Shown in pieces: positions 6,886-15,700 of a stretch of 21,162 bases of DNA. The stretch is from an uncultured Sutterella sp. (GTDB taxonomy: Bacteria; Pseudomonadota; Gammaproteobacteria; Burkholderiales; Burkholderiaceae_F). How positions within the stretch are numbered: position 1 is the first letter of the stretch; each line of letters starts with the position of its first letter. A model generated the notes under the pieces. That model was given only the letters and a program-made list of their open reading frames with translations, was not told the DNA's origin and did no database searches. The translations under genes and the position numbers were made by a program. The stretch covers positions 1-21,162 of the forward strand of contig USAL01000021.1 of the NCBI GenBank assembly GCA_900552545.1, in the 5' to 3' direction.

Positions 6886-8001
6886 ATGCACGCACTACTC
6901 AAATCCTCCCTGGTCGCCGTTGCCGGCTGTCTTTTGCTCGCCGGCTGCGGCAAGGAGCCCCCCAAGACAATTGCACGCGCCCCCATTGCAGTGCAGACGG
7001 TGACCATGAAGCCCGCCGCCGAAAGCCTCTGGATTGAGACGCTGGGATTGACCGAAGGCATGCAGCAGGCTGAGGTCCGGGCGCAGGTCTCGGGCATTCT
7101 TGAAAAAATCAACTATCGTGAGGGCGACCGCGTCAAGGCGGGCGACTCGCTCTTTCAGATCGATCCCGCACCGTACCGCGCGGCGCTCGATCAGGCCACC
7201 GGCACCGTCCGCGAGGTCAAGGCCCAGCTCGCGCAGCAGCAACGCGAGGCCGAGCGCTACAAGAAACTCTGGGAAGCCCGTGCGGCAAGTAAAAAGGAGT
7301 ACGACGACGCGGCAAGCGCCGTCTCGATCACCCGCGGACAGCTGGCAACGGCCCAGGCGGCCGAGCGCAATGCCCGCATTGAGCTTGAGCGCACCCGCGT
7401 CAATGCACCGAGCGACGGCATCGTGAGCCGCTCGCTGGTGAACACCGGCGCCCTCGTTTCGGCAACCGAAACGCTTCTAGCGACCATCACGCAGCCCGAA
7501 AAGCTGCGCGTGACCTTCTCGGTCTCTGAAACCGACATCAAGAACACGACGGTGACGACCGACAACAAGGTACGCATCCGCCTCAACGACAGCGACATGG
7601 TCGAGGCAAAGCTTGATTACGTCTCGCCGATTCTGAGCTCGACGAGCGCCACACTCAACCTGCGCGCGACGCTGCCCGAGACCGCCTCCCTGCGCCCGGG
7701 CCAGTACGTGCACGTGCAGCTTGAGACCAAGGTGCTTGACAACGTTTGCCGCGTGCCGCAGTCGGCGGTACTGCAGAAGGCCGACGGCACCTACCTCGTC
7801 TATCTCTTTGACAACAGCCGCGCGCGCGCCGTCGAGGTCAAGCTCGGCACCTGGAAGGATCGCGACTGGATCGTGCTCTCCGGGCTCAAGGCAGGCGATC
7901 AGGTGATTGTCGACCAGATCCAGCGCCTTCGCGACGGCTCTCCCGTCAAGATCCGCACGACTGAAGACAAGGCCGCTGCCGGTGCCGACAAGGCTTCCTA
8001 A
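6886..8001 (+). CDS. RND efflux periplasmic adaptor lipoprotein (AcrA/MexA family)
   Basis: This 371-residue membrane-fusion protein bridges the inner-membrane pump encoded just downstream and an outer-membrane channel. The signal peptide ends in the lipobox LLAGC with Cys21, so it is probably lipid-anchored in the inner membrane like AcrA. Domain order follows the family: N-terminal half-lipoyl segment (VRAQVSGILEKINYREGDRVKAGDSLFQIDP split for family comparison: VSGILEKI, GDRVKAGD), alpha-hairpin rich in Ala/Glu/Gln (about 95-175), second half-lipoyl segment (NAPSDGIVSRSLVNTGALV), beta-barrel, and membrane-proximal domain ending near GDQVIVDQIQRLRDG. ATG 6886 directly begins a good signal peptide, although its Shine-Dalgarno is weak. 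It is co-transcribed with the pump gene 23 nt downstream. The exported substrate cannot be read from sequence. Confidence 0.93.
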   Translation: MHALLKSSLVAVAGCLLLAGCGKEPPKTIARAPIAVQTVTMKPAAESLWIETLGLTEGMQQAEVRAQVSGILEKINYREGDRVKAGDSLFQIDPAPYRAALDQATGTVREVKAQLAQQQREAERYKKLWEARAASKKEYDDAASAVSITRGQLATAQAAERNARIELERTRVNAPSDGIVSRSLVNTGALVSATETLLATITQPEKLRVTFSVSETDIKNTTVTTDNKVRIRLNDSDMVEAKLDYVSPILSSTSATLNLRATLPETASLRPGQYVHVQLETKVLDNVCRVPQSAVLQKADGTYLVYLFDNSRARAVEVKLGTWKDRDWIVLSGLKAGDQVIVDQIQRLRDGSPVKIRTTEDKAAAGADKAS

Positions 8002-8012
8002 GGAACGGGAGG
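8001..8012 (+). promoter_or_regulatory. Ribosome-binding site of the RND pump gene
   Basis: AGGAACGGGAGG offers two Shine-Dalgarno cores and begins at the last base of the adaptor stop codon. It supports ATG 8025 and translation of both genes from one mRNA. Confidence 0.7.
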
Positions 8013-8024
8013 CTTGGAAACGCT

Positions 8025-11000
8025 ATGTTGAGCAGCTTTTGCATCAAGCGGCCGATTTTTGCCACCGTCCTCTCGATTCTCATCGTTCTGGCAGGCCTTG
8101 TGGCGATGCGCGTTCTGCCCTTGTCGCAGTACCCCAACATCACGCCGCCCACGATCACGATCTCAACGCAGTATGAAGGCGCCAACGCGCAGACGCTTGC
8201 GCGTACCGTGGCCGCCCCGATTGAGGATCAGCTCTCGGGCATTGAAGGCCTCATCTACTACACCACCTCGATTCGAGCCAACGGCGAAGTACGCATCCAG
8301 TGCGTCTTCGATGTGGGCACCGACCCCAACTACGCCATGCTCGAAATCAACAACCGCGTGCGCACGGCCGAGCGTCGCCTGCCCGACGTCGTGCGCCAAA
8401 ACGGCGTCAACGTCCGCAAGCGCTCCGAAGAAGTGCTGATGATGGTGGCCTACACGTCGCCCGACGGCTCGTATTCGCCCACGGAACTTGCCGACTACGC
8501 GCTATTGAACGTCGTCGACTACCTCAAGCGTCTGCCCGGCATCGGCGACGTGTCAGTCTTCGGCAACGTACAGAGCGCCATGCGCATCTGGATGGATCCC
8601 CTGCGCATGGGGCAGCTCGGCGTGACTACGCAGGACATCGAAAACGCAGTCAACGACAAGAACATGGAACGCGGCGCCGGTCAGATCGGCGGCGCCCCGG
8701 TGATTGACTCGCAGCAGCTTTACTACACCTCAAAGACCCCGGGCCAGTTGCTCACGCCCGACGAGTTCGGCGCCATCGTGCTGCGCGCCGATGACAACGG
8801 CTCGATCGTGCGCCTGCGCGACGTCGCAAACGTTGAAATCGGCAAGCGCAGCTACGAAACAGTGAACGTCTTCAACGGCAAGCCCTCCATTACGTTGGCC
8901 GTCTATCTGCAGACGGGCGCCAATGCCGTTGCTGCCGCCGACCTCGTCAAGGCCGAGCTCGACCGTATTTCTGCTGAATATCCCAAGGACAAGGTGGCCC
9001 ACGAGATCACCGACGATACGACCATATTCGTCGAGGCTTCGCTGCATGAAGTTCTGAAGACCCTCGGCGAAGCCGGCATCCTCGTGCTGATCGTCGTCTT
9101 TCTCTTCCTGCAGAACTGGCGAACGACCCTGATTCCGATGCTCGCCGTTCCTGTCTCCCTGATCGGCACCATGGCCGGTCTCTGGCTGCTGGGCTTTTCG
9201 CTCAATACGCTGACGCTCTTTGCCCTGACACTTGCAATCGGCATTGTCGTTGACGACGCCATCGTGGTGCTTGAAAACGTCGAGCGTCTGATGCGCTACG
9301 AGCACCTCTCGGCCTTCGACGCCGCCGTCAAGGCCATGAAGGAAGTCGCGGGTGCTCTCGTTGCCATCGTTCTGGTGCTCTCAGCCGTGTTCGTGCCAGT
9401 AGCGTTTCTTGGCGGCATCGCGGGCGAGCTTTACCGACAGTTTGCCGTAACGGTCGCCGTATCCGTAGCGCTTTCGGGCTTCGTGGCGCTGACGTTGACA
9501 CCCGCGCTGTGCGCGATTCTCCTTAAGAACGAAAAGCCTTCGACAAACCGCTTCTTTCAGGCCTTCAACGCAGGACTATCACACTTTACCTTCGGCTACC
9601 TGCAGCTTGTGAAGCTGGCGCTGCGGTTTCGCTACTTCTCGGCCATCATCCTCGTGGCCGTGATCGCGGGCTGCTGGTATCTGATTCAGATCACGCCCAC
9701 GAGCTTCGTGCCGAGCGAAGACCAGGGCATCGTGCGCATGAGCATGACCCTGCCTGAAGGTGCGTCGTTCAACCGTACCGAATCCGAGACTGAGAAAGTC
9801 CGCAAGGAAATCGAAGCCGAAATTCCCGGTCTCGTGAGCGTTCTGGTCATGACGGGCTTTGATACGCAGGGCAGCGACATCCGCCCCAATACCGCCACCT
9901 TCGTGCTGCGACTCGATGATTGGGAAAAGCGCACCGAAACCGCCTTTGACGTGCGCCGCAAGCTGCAGGAGATCGCCAACCGCAGCGCCGACTCGGTGTC
10001 GGTCACGTCGCTCCCGGCCCCGATCCGCGGCCTTGGTTCCTCAAGCGGCTTCTCGGGCTACATCCTCGCGCGCGGCAACGACAACGTCGAACTGCTGCAG
10101 CAGGTCACGAACGACTTCATGGACGCTCTCGCGCAGCGTCCGGAGCTCACGAGCCTGCGCACGTTCCTGCGCGCCGAAGCGCCGATCCTGCAGGTGAGCC
10201 TCGACGAAGTCAAGGCCATGCAGCTTGGTGTCTCAAGCGCCGACGTCTACGACAGCCTGTCGTCCTTTTTCGCGGGCAACTACATCAACGACTTTACCCG
10301 CAACGGCCGCATCTATCGCGTGATCATGCAGGCCGACAAGGAATACCGCATGACGCCCGAATCCTTCAACAAGTGCTGGGTGCGCTCCTCGACCACGGGC
10401 GAAATGGTTTCGCTCGGGTCGCTGCTGACCATCAAGCGCACCACGGGCGCCGACAGCCTCGCGCGCATGAACGGCTACATGGCCAGCCAGTTCATGGGCG
10501 CTGCCGTACAGGGCGTGAGCTCGGGCGACGCCATCAAGATCGTCGAACAAACGGCCGACGAGGTGCTCCCCGACGGCTACTCGATCGAGTGGACGGGGCA
10601 GGCCTGGCACGAAAAACGCATCGGCTCGTCGTCTTCGACGGCCTTCATCTTCGGTCTTGTGATCGTGTTCCTGATTCTCGCCGCGCTCTACGAGCGCTGG
10701 TCGCTTCCGATTGCCGTGATGCTTGCGGTCCCGTTTGCCGTGCTGGGCGCACTCGTGAGCCTTTGGATCCGGTCGGCTCCGAACGACATCTACTTTCAGA
10801 TCGGCCTCTTGGTGCTCATCGGCTTGACGGCCAAGAACGCCATTCTGATCGTTGAATTCGCCGTGCAGAAGATGCAGGAGGGCATGAATCCCTTTGATGC
10901 GGCTCTGGAAGCCGCACACCTGCGACTGCGCCCGATTCTGATGACCTCGCTCGCGTTCGTGCTGGGTGTCATGCCGCTCGTCTTTGCCACCGGCGCCGGC

Positions 11001-11123
11001 GCCCAAGCCCGACACTCGATGGGTACGGGCGTCTTTGGCGGCATGATCGCCGCGACGTTCATCGCGACCATCTTCGTGCCGGTGTTCTTCACCTGGCTTG
11101 CGAAGAACAAGAAGTACAAGTAA
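8025..11123 (+). CDS. RND multidrug efflux pump, inner-membrane subunit (HAE1/AcrB family)
   Basis: This 1032-residue proton-driven exporter matches AcrB (1049 residues) along its whole length. It begins MLSSFCIKRPIFATVLSI, the usual first membrane helix, then a large periplasmic loop (PLSQYPNITPPTI, the docking and pore region), helices 2-6, a second periplasmic loop and helices 8-12. The proton-relay residues are present: Asp410 and Asp411 in GIVVDDAIVVLENVE (AcrB Asp407/408), Lys937 in GLTAKNAILIVEFA (Lys940) and Arg969 in LRPILMTSLAF (Arg971). It forms a trimer with the adjacent adaptor and needs a TolC/OprM-like channel, which is not in this window. The gene is intact and is closed by a strong terminator. 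Drug or bile-salt export is the usual role; the actual substrates are unknown. Confidence 0.96.
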   Translation: MLSSFCIKRPIFATVLSILIVLAGLVAMRVLPLSQYPNITPPTITISTQYEGANAQTLARTVAAPIEDQLSGIEGLIYYTTSIRANGEVRIQCVFDVGTDPNYAMLEINNRVRTAERRLPDVVRQNGVNVRKRSEEVLMMVAYTSPDGSYSPTELADYALLNVVDYLKRLPGIGDVSVFGNVQSAMRIWMDPLRMGQLGVTTQDIENAVNDKNMERGAGQIGGAPVIDSQQLYYTSKTPGQLLTPDEFGAIVLRADDNGSIVRLRDVANVEIGKRSYETVNVFNGKPSITLAVYLQTGANAVAAADLVKAELDRISAEYPKDKVAHEITDDTTIFVEASLHEVLKTLGEAGILVLIVVFLFLQNWRTTLIPMLAVPVSLIGTMAGLWLLGFSLNTLTLFALTLAIGIVVDDAIVVLENVERLMRYEHLSAFDAAVKAMKEVAGALVAIVLVLSAVFVPVAFLGGIAGELYRQFAVTVAVSVALSGFVALTLTPALCAILLKNEKPSTNRFFQAFNAGLSHFTFGYLQLVKLALRFRYFSAIILVAVIAGCWYLIQITPTSFVPSEDQGIVRMSMTLPEGASFNRTESETEKVRKEIEAEIPGLVSVLVMTGFDTQGSDIRPNTATFVLRLDDWEKRTETAFDVRRKLQEIANRSADSVSVTSLPAPIRGLGSSSGFSGYILARGNDNVELLQQVTNDFMDALAQRPELTSLRTFLRAEAPILQVSLDEVKAMQLGVSSADVYDSLSSFFAGNYINDFTRNGRIYRVIMQADKEYRMTPESFNKCWVRSSTTGEMVSLGSLLTIKRTTGADSLARMNGYMASQFMGAAVQGVSSGDAIKIVEQTADEVLPDGYSIEWTGQAWHEKRIGSSSSTAFIFGLVIVFLILAALYERWSLPIAVMLAVPFAVLGALVSLWIRSAPNDIYFQIGLLVLIGLTAKNAILIVEFAVQKMQEGMNPFDAALEAAHLRLRPILMTSLAFVLGVMPLVFATGAGAQARHSMGTGVFGGMIAATFIATIFVPVFFTWLAKNKKYK

Positions 11124-11150
11124 CGCTTCTTCAGGATCCGCAGATCCCTC

Positions 11151-11183
11151 AGGAGGCCCCGGCAGCGGCGGCCTCCTTTTTTT
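11151..11183 (+). terminator. Intrinsic terminator of the RND operon
   Basis: AGGAGGCC (11151-11158) pairs with GGCCTCCT (11170-11177) and continues into a run of seven T. Confidence 0.92.
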
Positions 11184-11205
11184 GTCAGCAGCAGAAAAAC
11201 AGTCC

Positions 11206-11237
11206 GTCTGCGGCGTTGAAATCCAGGCGCCGCAGAC
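11206..11237 (+). repeat. Perfect 10-bp hairpin upstream of tcdA
   Basis: GTCTGCGGCG (11206-11215) and CGCCGCAGAC (11228-11237) flank a 12-nt loop, only 22 nt after the RND terminator T-run. No T-run follows. It could be a backup 3' end structure or part of the tcdA leader. Confidence 0.5.
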
Positions 11238-11349
11238 AACGGGGAAGAAACTTCACGAAGTAAACTTCCTGCCTTGAAGGATCACATAGAAGGTCTCTGC
11301 GCGCCCGCCGGGGGCCAGCCTCTGCATCAGCACCATCACAGCAATAGCC

Positions 11350-12123
11350 ATGAATTCCACCGACATCCGCCGCTTCGGCGGCATCTGCCGCCTCTATGGA
11401 AACTCTGTTCGTGAAAAACTTGCCGCCGCCCACGTCTGCGTCATCGGTCTTGGCGGCGTCGGAAGCTGGTGCGTGGAGGCGCTTGCCCGCACGGGCGTCG
11501 GCAGACTGACGCTCATTGACGGCGATATAGTGGCCGAAAGCAACATCAACAGGCAACTGCCGGCTTTGACAAGCACGCTCGGTCGCCCCAAGGCCGAGGT
11601 CCTCGCCGCCCGTGCAGCCGACATCAATCCCGAGGCAACGATTATGGCCGTGACGCAGTTCATTGATGAGACGTCGATGGATCGGCTCATTCCGGCCGAC
11701 GCACTCATCGTCGACGTCATCGACAGCCTCAAGGCCAAAACCGCGCTCATTGCGTGGGCACATCAGCAGGGGCGATTCATTCTGGTAAGCGGCGGCGCGG
11801 GCGGCCGCACCAATCCGGCACTCGTCACCGCCGGCGACCTTGCGTGCGTCACGCACGACGCCCTTTTGTCCAAGGTGCGTGCCGGCCTCAGAAAGCACTA
11901 CGGCTTTCCCAAAGGCAATGCCGTCCCGGAACGCAGCCGCCCCTTCGGCATCCGTGCCGTCTTTTCCACCGAAGACGCCCGCCCCTGCGCACCCGACGCC
12001 GCTGCCGAGGTCGGCATTGAAGCGGGCTTTGGCGCCTCGATCGTCGTCACTGCAAGCGTCGGGCTGAGGCTTGCCGCCGAAATGGTGCAGACGATTGCCG
12101 CGCTTGAAGAAAAAGCGGATTAA
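11350..12123 (+). CDS. tcdA: tRNA threonylcarbamoyladenosine dehydratase, E1-like
   Basis: TcdA (CsdL/YgdL) uses ATP to cyclise t6A37 into ct6A37 in ANN-decoding tRNAs, in the cytoplasm. The 257-residue protein opens with RRFGGICRLYG, as in E. coli TcdA. The Rossmann nucleotide-binding loop is GLGGVGS (33-39), followed by Asp57 and Asp59 in LIDGD, N67-R68-Q69 and Lys81 (GRPKAEV), the E1-family ATP-contact set. Later family motifs are DVIDSLKAKTALIAW, SGGAGGRTNPALV, FSTED and SGFG-like AGFGASIVVTASVG near the C-terminus. Length is close to the E. coli protein (268). ATG 11350 begins the homology; its ribosome-binding site is weak. Members of this superfamily that activate ubiquitin-like proteins (MoeB, ThiF) are less likely given the RRFGG start. 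Confidence 0.92.
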   Translation: MNSTDIRRFGGICRLYGNSVREKLAAAHVCVIGLGGVGSWCVEALARTGVGRLTLIDGDIVAESNINRQLPALTSTLGRPKAEVLAARAADINPEATIMAVTQFIDETSMDRLIPADALIVDVIDSLKAKTALIAWAHQQGRFILVSGGAGGRTNPALVTAGDLACVTHDALLSKVRAGLRKHYGFPKGNAVPERSRPFGIRAVFSTEDARPCAPDAAAEVGIEAGFGASIVVTASVGLRLAAEMVQTIAALEEKAD

Positions 12124-12154
12124 TTGCGCCGCTGCGGCAGACTTGCTATTCATC

Positions 12155-12182
12155 CCGACAGAGTGGCGTCGGAAGAATTTTT
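12155..12182 (+). terminator. Probable terminator of tcdA
   Basis: CCGAC (12155-12159) pairs with GTCGG (12168-12172), followed by AAGAATTTTT. The stem is short, so strength is moderate. Confidence 0.5.
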
Positions 12183-12258
12183 AGAATACCTCCGTCCGTG
12201 ACAGAAGCAGCGGCGCGTTGTCACTTCTGACTGAGAAAAAATCAGGGGATACCCCACA

Positions 12259-12267
12259 CCCCCCCCC
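12259..12267 (+). repeat. Poly-C tract of nine, possible slippage site
   Basis: Nine consecutive C upstream of a surface-protein gene. Homopolymers of this length can slip in replication and switch promoters or frames. Here it lies about 440-460 bases upstream of the coding region, so any effect would be on transcription. Confidence 0.35.
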
Positions 12268-12354
12268 ATAAAGATACGCACATAGGTGTCGTCTTTTAGA
12301 CAACAGCAAAATGTCACCTACCCCGCACTCTGCAATCATTCTTAGCCATAAATT

Positions 12355-12395
12355 CCCTTTGAAATCAACAATTTACTAGATTTCAGAAGGGTTTT
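12355..12395 (+). terminator. Terminator-like hairpin in the autotransporter upstream region
   Basis: CCCTTTGAAATC (12355-12366) pairs with GATTTCAGAAGGG (12379-12391) with one bulged base over a 12-nt loop, then TTTT. It ends no recognised gene, so it could terminate tcdA read-through, a short RNA starting within this region, or act as an attenuator. Confidence 0.55.
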
Positions 12396-12454
12396 CGCCA
12401 CACACCAAGCACTGGTAGAAACCCTCCCCTCCTTCTTACACCTAGGGAACCCCT

Positions 12455-12490
12455 TATGATTGGCGGCGTCGTGGCGTCATTTGCAAATGA
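12455..12490 (+). promoter_or_regulatory. Candidate -10 box and downstream palindromic operator for the autotransporter gene
   Basis: TATGAT at 12455-12460 differs from the -10 consensus at one base; the matching -35 (TTCTTA, 12433-12438) is poor. Transcription would begin around 12467, just before the perfect 14-bp palindrome TCATTTGCAAATGA (12477-12490), a location where a repressor could block it. Confidence 0.4.
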
Positions 12491-12705
12491 GACAACTGGT
12501 TTTTGAAACAACTCCATGCATTCAAAAAAGAACAAGCCCTATGAAATGAAATTTCACCAAGCTTTTCGGGGCTTGATGGTTGCCACTAAAGCGACCTGTG
12601 TGCAGAAGTAAGGAAACCAAACCTTCTTCGTTACCTCTGTTGCATTGATTGCGCGCATTAGTTTTTCTCTGGTCAATTATTACGACTGTTTCTACCAACG
12701 CAGAA

Positions 12706-15700
12706 TTGCAAGGAAAATTCATATCTGCAAATTTCAAAAGGACAGCTCTGTCACTTGCTGTCTTGTCCGTATTTTCCGTGGTTGCTCATTCAGCTGACAT
12801 TGATGCGTCCCAAGACAACATCACCTATCAGGTAACTCAGGGTGAGACGATTGGCTCCGTCACCGTCAGTGGAGGACACTCTGCATCAATCGCAGGTGAT
12901 GAGATCAACATTACCGGCGCAATCAAGGTCACAACCTCTGGCCGTCCGGATAGCACTTCTTCCTCTCTTACCATTGGTACAAATACGACGGAATCTGTCA
13001 AAATATCCGTCGAAACCGGAAATGCATTTAACACCAATGGCTCAAAGTTAGACATCTATGGCCAGGAAATCCACATTCAGACCGCTAGTGACAACGTATT
13101 CGGCGGCTATGGCGAAGCAAATATTGGCAACTCAGAAACAAAACTCCTTGAAATTTCAGGAGGAGAATATGGTGTTTCTGTTTTACCCTACAAAAATGAC
13201 AACGGAAATTCCGTTTCTAAATCCAATGGAAAGTTAACTCTGACTGCTGATGAAGTCGTAATTTCTGCTTCCGTCGGCGGAATCTGGGCTCAGAACAACA
13301 GTACTGGATATGAAGATGCCTACGCCCCTATTACTATCAATGCAGATACTATTCGTATTACTGCTGGTAAAATGGGCGTCGTTGCCATGTCGCAGGGCAC
13401 CGTAAAGCTCAATGGCAATACTTATATCACTGCCCAAGATGCTATTCTCGCCCGCGGCGGATCAATTGTAACAATCAACGAAGACAACACAAATATTGTT
13501 CAACTCGACGGCAATATTGATTTTAACTACGATGAAAAAACTTCGGGCACAGATGTAGATGCGAAAGTTACTTTAAATCTAACTGGCTCGGAATCGCATT
13601 GGAACGGAAATGCGCTTAACTCCTACACCTCTATCAGCAAGATTCCCGACACCGATACACTCTCCGTAAATAACCTTTCTGTATCACTCTCTGAGGGTGC
13701 AACATGGAATGTCGGCTCCGTTCAGGAAACAAGTGAATACAAAGAGGTACGCAACGATAATAACGAGCTTCTCTATCGTTACAAAGGACAGGGGCAGGTC
13801 GCCGTCAGCACTCTTACGCTGAACAAAGGAACCATCAACATTGGCGACAACGTCGCAAAAATCCAGACATTGAATGTCAATGGAGTTGGTAACCAAGTCA
13901 TTGTGTCAGATCCCAGCTCGACAAAAGATCAGCTGGTTATCTCGAAGGCCATCAATTTCAGCAACGGCTCCGAGCTCATAACCAATCTCAATACCGTTTA
14001 TACCGCTGGTTATGAGACGGTTGATGGCGTTGAAAATGTTCTTACCAGAGCCACTGCAAAACTCGATGCTGAAAAAATCGATGTTGATAGCTCTGCTACT
14101 CTGACCATCACCGACGAATTTATATACTCCACAGCAGGCTTGACTGCTTTAACTGGGGCCTATGGTGATCTCACGCTCAATCTGCTCAATGCCACTCTCG
14201 TAGCGGGGCAGGAGGCTATTCTGACCGATGGGTGCATTCAGTCGTCTGAAGAAGTATCCACAACGGTGAGCGCCGGCACTTCGGGTGAAGCAAGTGTTGC
14301 GGTGAAAAATTCCGGCGGCCAGTCTCTCGTCGTCAAGGGATCGGAAACCGAGTCTGTTTCCAGCGTGCAGTTCACCAAACAAGACAGTGCCACGACGGGC
14401 AACCTGACATTGGTGGGTTCTGCAGAAGGCGGCGCTCTGGTCAAAAATGCTGAAGGCGAGGCTATTGCCGTTACGGTAGCCGACGACGTCACCCTCAACC
14501 TTGGCACCGCCGGCAGTGAAGTTGAGACTGCTGGCTCGCTTGCTGATGTCACGCTCGCCGAGGGCGGCGCGATGAACGTGCAGAACATCGCTGTGGATGT
14601 CAATAAACTCACCACGGAAAACAAAGCCCTCATCATCATCGGCAACGAAGTCCACCGCGGCTCTTTGTCTGTAAATGAATTGGCCCTGGCTGAAAATTCG
14701 ACCATCTTCCTGGATCCGGCATGGTCGGGTGATGCCGCTCTGGATACGGTTGCCAATGCCTCGCATTTGGCTGTTTCCGAGATCACGGCACTCAATGGTA
14801 ATCTGCTCGCAGGTCAGAACTCCTTGGTAGCGGTTGGCGCAACGGCTGATGAAGCTGTTGCAGGCTTCAATGCCCTGACTGCCGCCAACTCCGGCCTTGG
14901 CTGGGGTGAAAGCAACGTGACGGCTGCGCTTTACGTCGCCAAGCCGATCTCTTTTGCGGCAGGTTCTACCGGAAAGATTGTTGTCGATGGAAACTTGACT
15001 GCTTTGCCGACAGACCTCGCCAATTACGCTGACAACGTAAATATCGCCGAATACGGCATGCTCATGATCGATCAGGCGGCCATTGGTTCGGAAACGGCGG
15101 CCATCAACGGCACGCTGCGCCTTGCCGACGGCAGCTATGTGGGTCTCGTCGGCGACCATGAAGGCACTATCAAGCTGGCAAACACGGTGAATGTCGCGCA
15201 GGGCGATGTCGTTGACGTCGTCACCGACAACCCGTTCATCACGGCAGCCCTCAGCCAGGACGGCAACTCCGTTGCTGCAAGTCTTGACGCAGCCAACGGT
15301 CTCGGCGCTCTGGCCTCCACGGGCCTGCAGGCCATGACCCGTCGCGCCGACAGCGTGCTGGCAGGCACCATTGCCGACCGCACTTCGATCGATCAGGAAC
15401 TCAACGCCGGCATCAACCTCTGGGTTGACGTCCGCGGTGAGAACTACCAGGCCGACAACTTCGACAACGGCGGCGAGTTCGATGCCGACATGGGCTACGG
15501 CACCTTCGGCGGCGACATGGCCTTCGGCGCCTTCACCGCCGGTGCTGCATTCCAGTACGGCACGGGCTCGTTGAGAAGCTCCGTTTCGAGCATCAAGAAC
15601 AGCATCGACAACTACGCCTTCTCGCTCTACGGCACCTACAAGGTGACGGATGCCTTCAAGCTGGCTGCGGAACTTGCCTACGTCTGGGGTGAAAACGACA

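Larger units (their letters stand above)
12124..12705 (+). other. AT-rich region between tcdA and the autotransporter gene
   Basis: No gene of normal size is seen in these roughly 580 bases, and composition drops sharply from the GC-rich tcdA. The region contains a hairpin probably ending tcdA (12155-12182), a run of nine C (12259-12267), nested inverted repeats (TAGGTG 12283-12288 with CACCTA 12315-12320), a long terminator-like hairpin (12355-12395), a TATGAT box (12455-12460), the palindrome TCATTTGCAAATGA (12477-12490), an 8-bp inverted repeat TTTTTGAA/TTCAAAAA (12500-12528) and a small hairpin (12542-12556). It looks like a regulatory region for the autotransporter and may hide a small RNA. 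Confidence 0.6.

Noticed and set aside
6467..7003. Open frame spanning the intergenic region before the RND operon
   Set aside because: It overlaps the aminopeptidase terminator and the adaptor signal peptide out of frame and has noncoding-like composition.
11185..12153. Minus-strand open frame opposite tcdA
   Set aside because: The plus strand encodes a complete TcdA with all motifs; the antisense product is His/Gly/Asp-rich and unlike any family.
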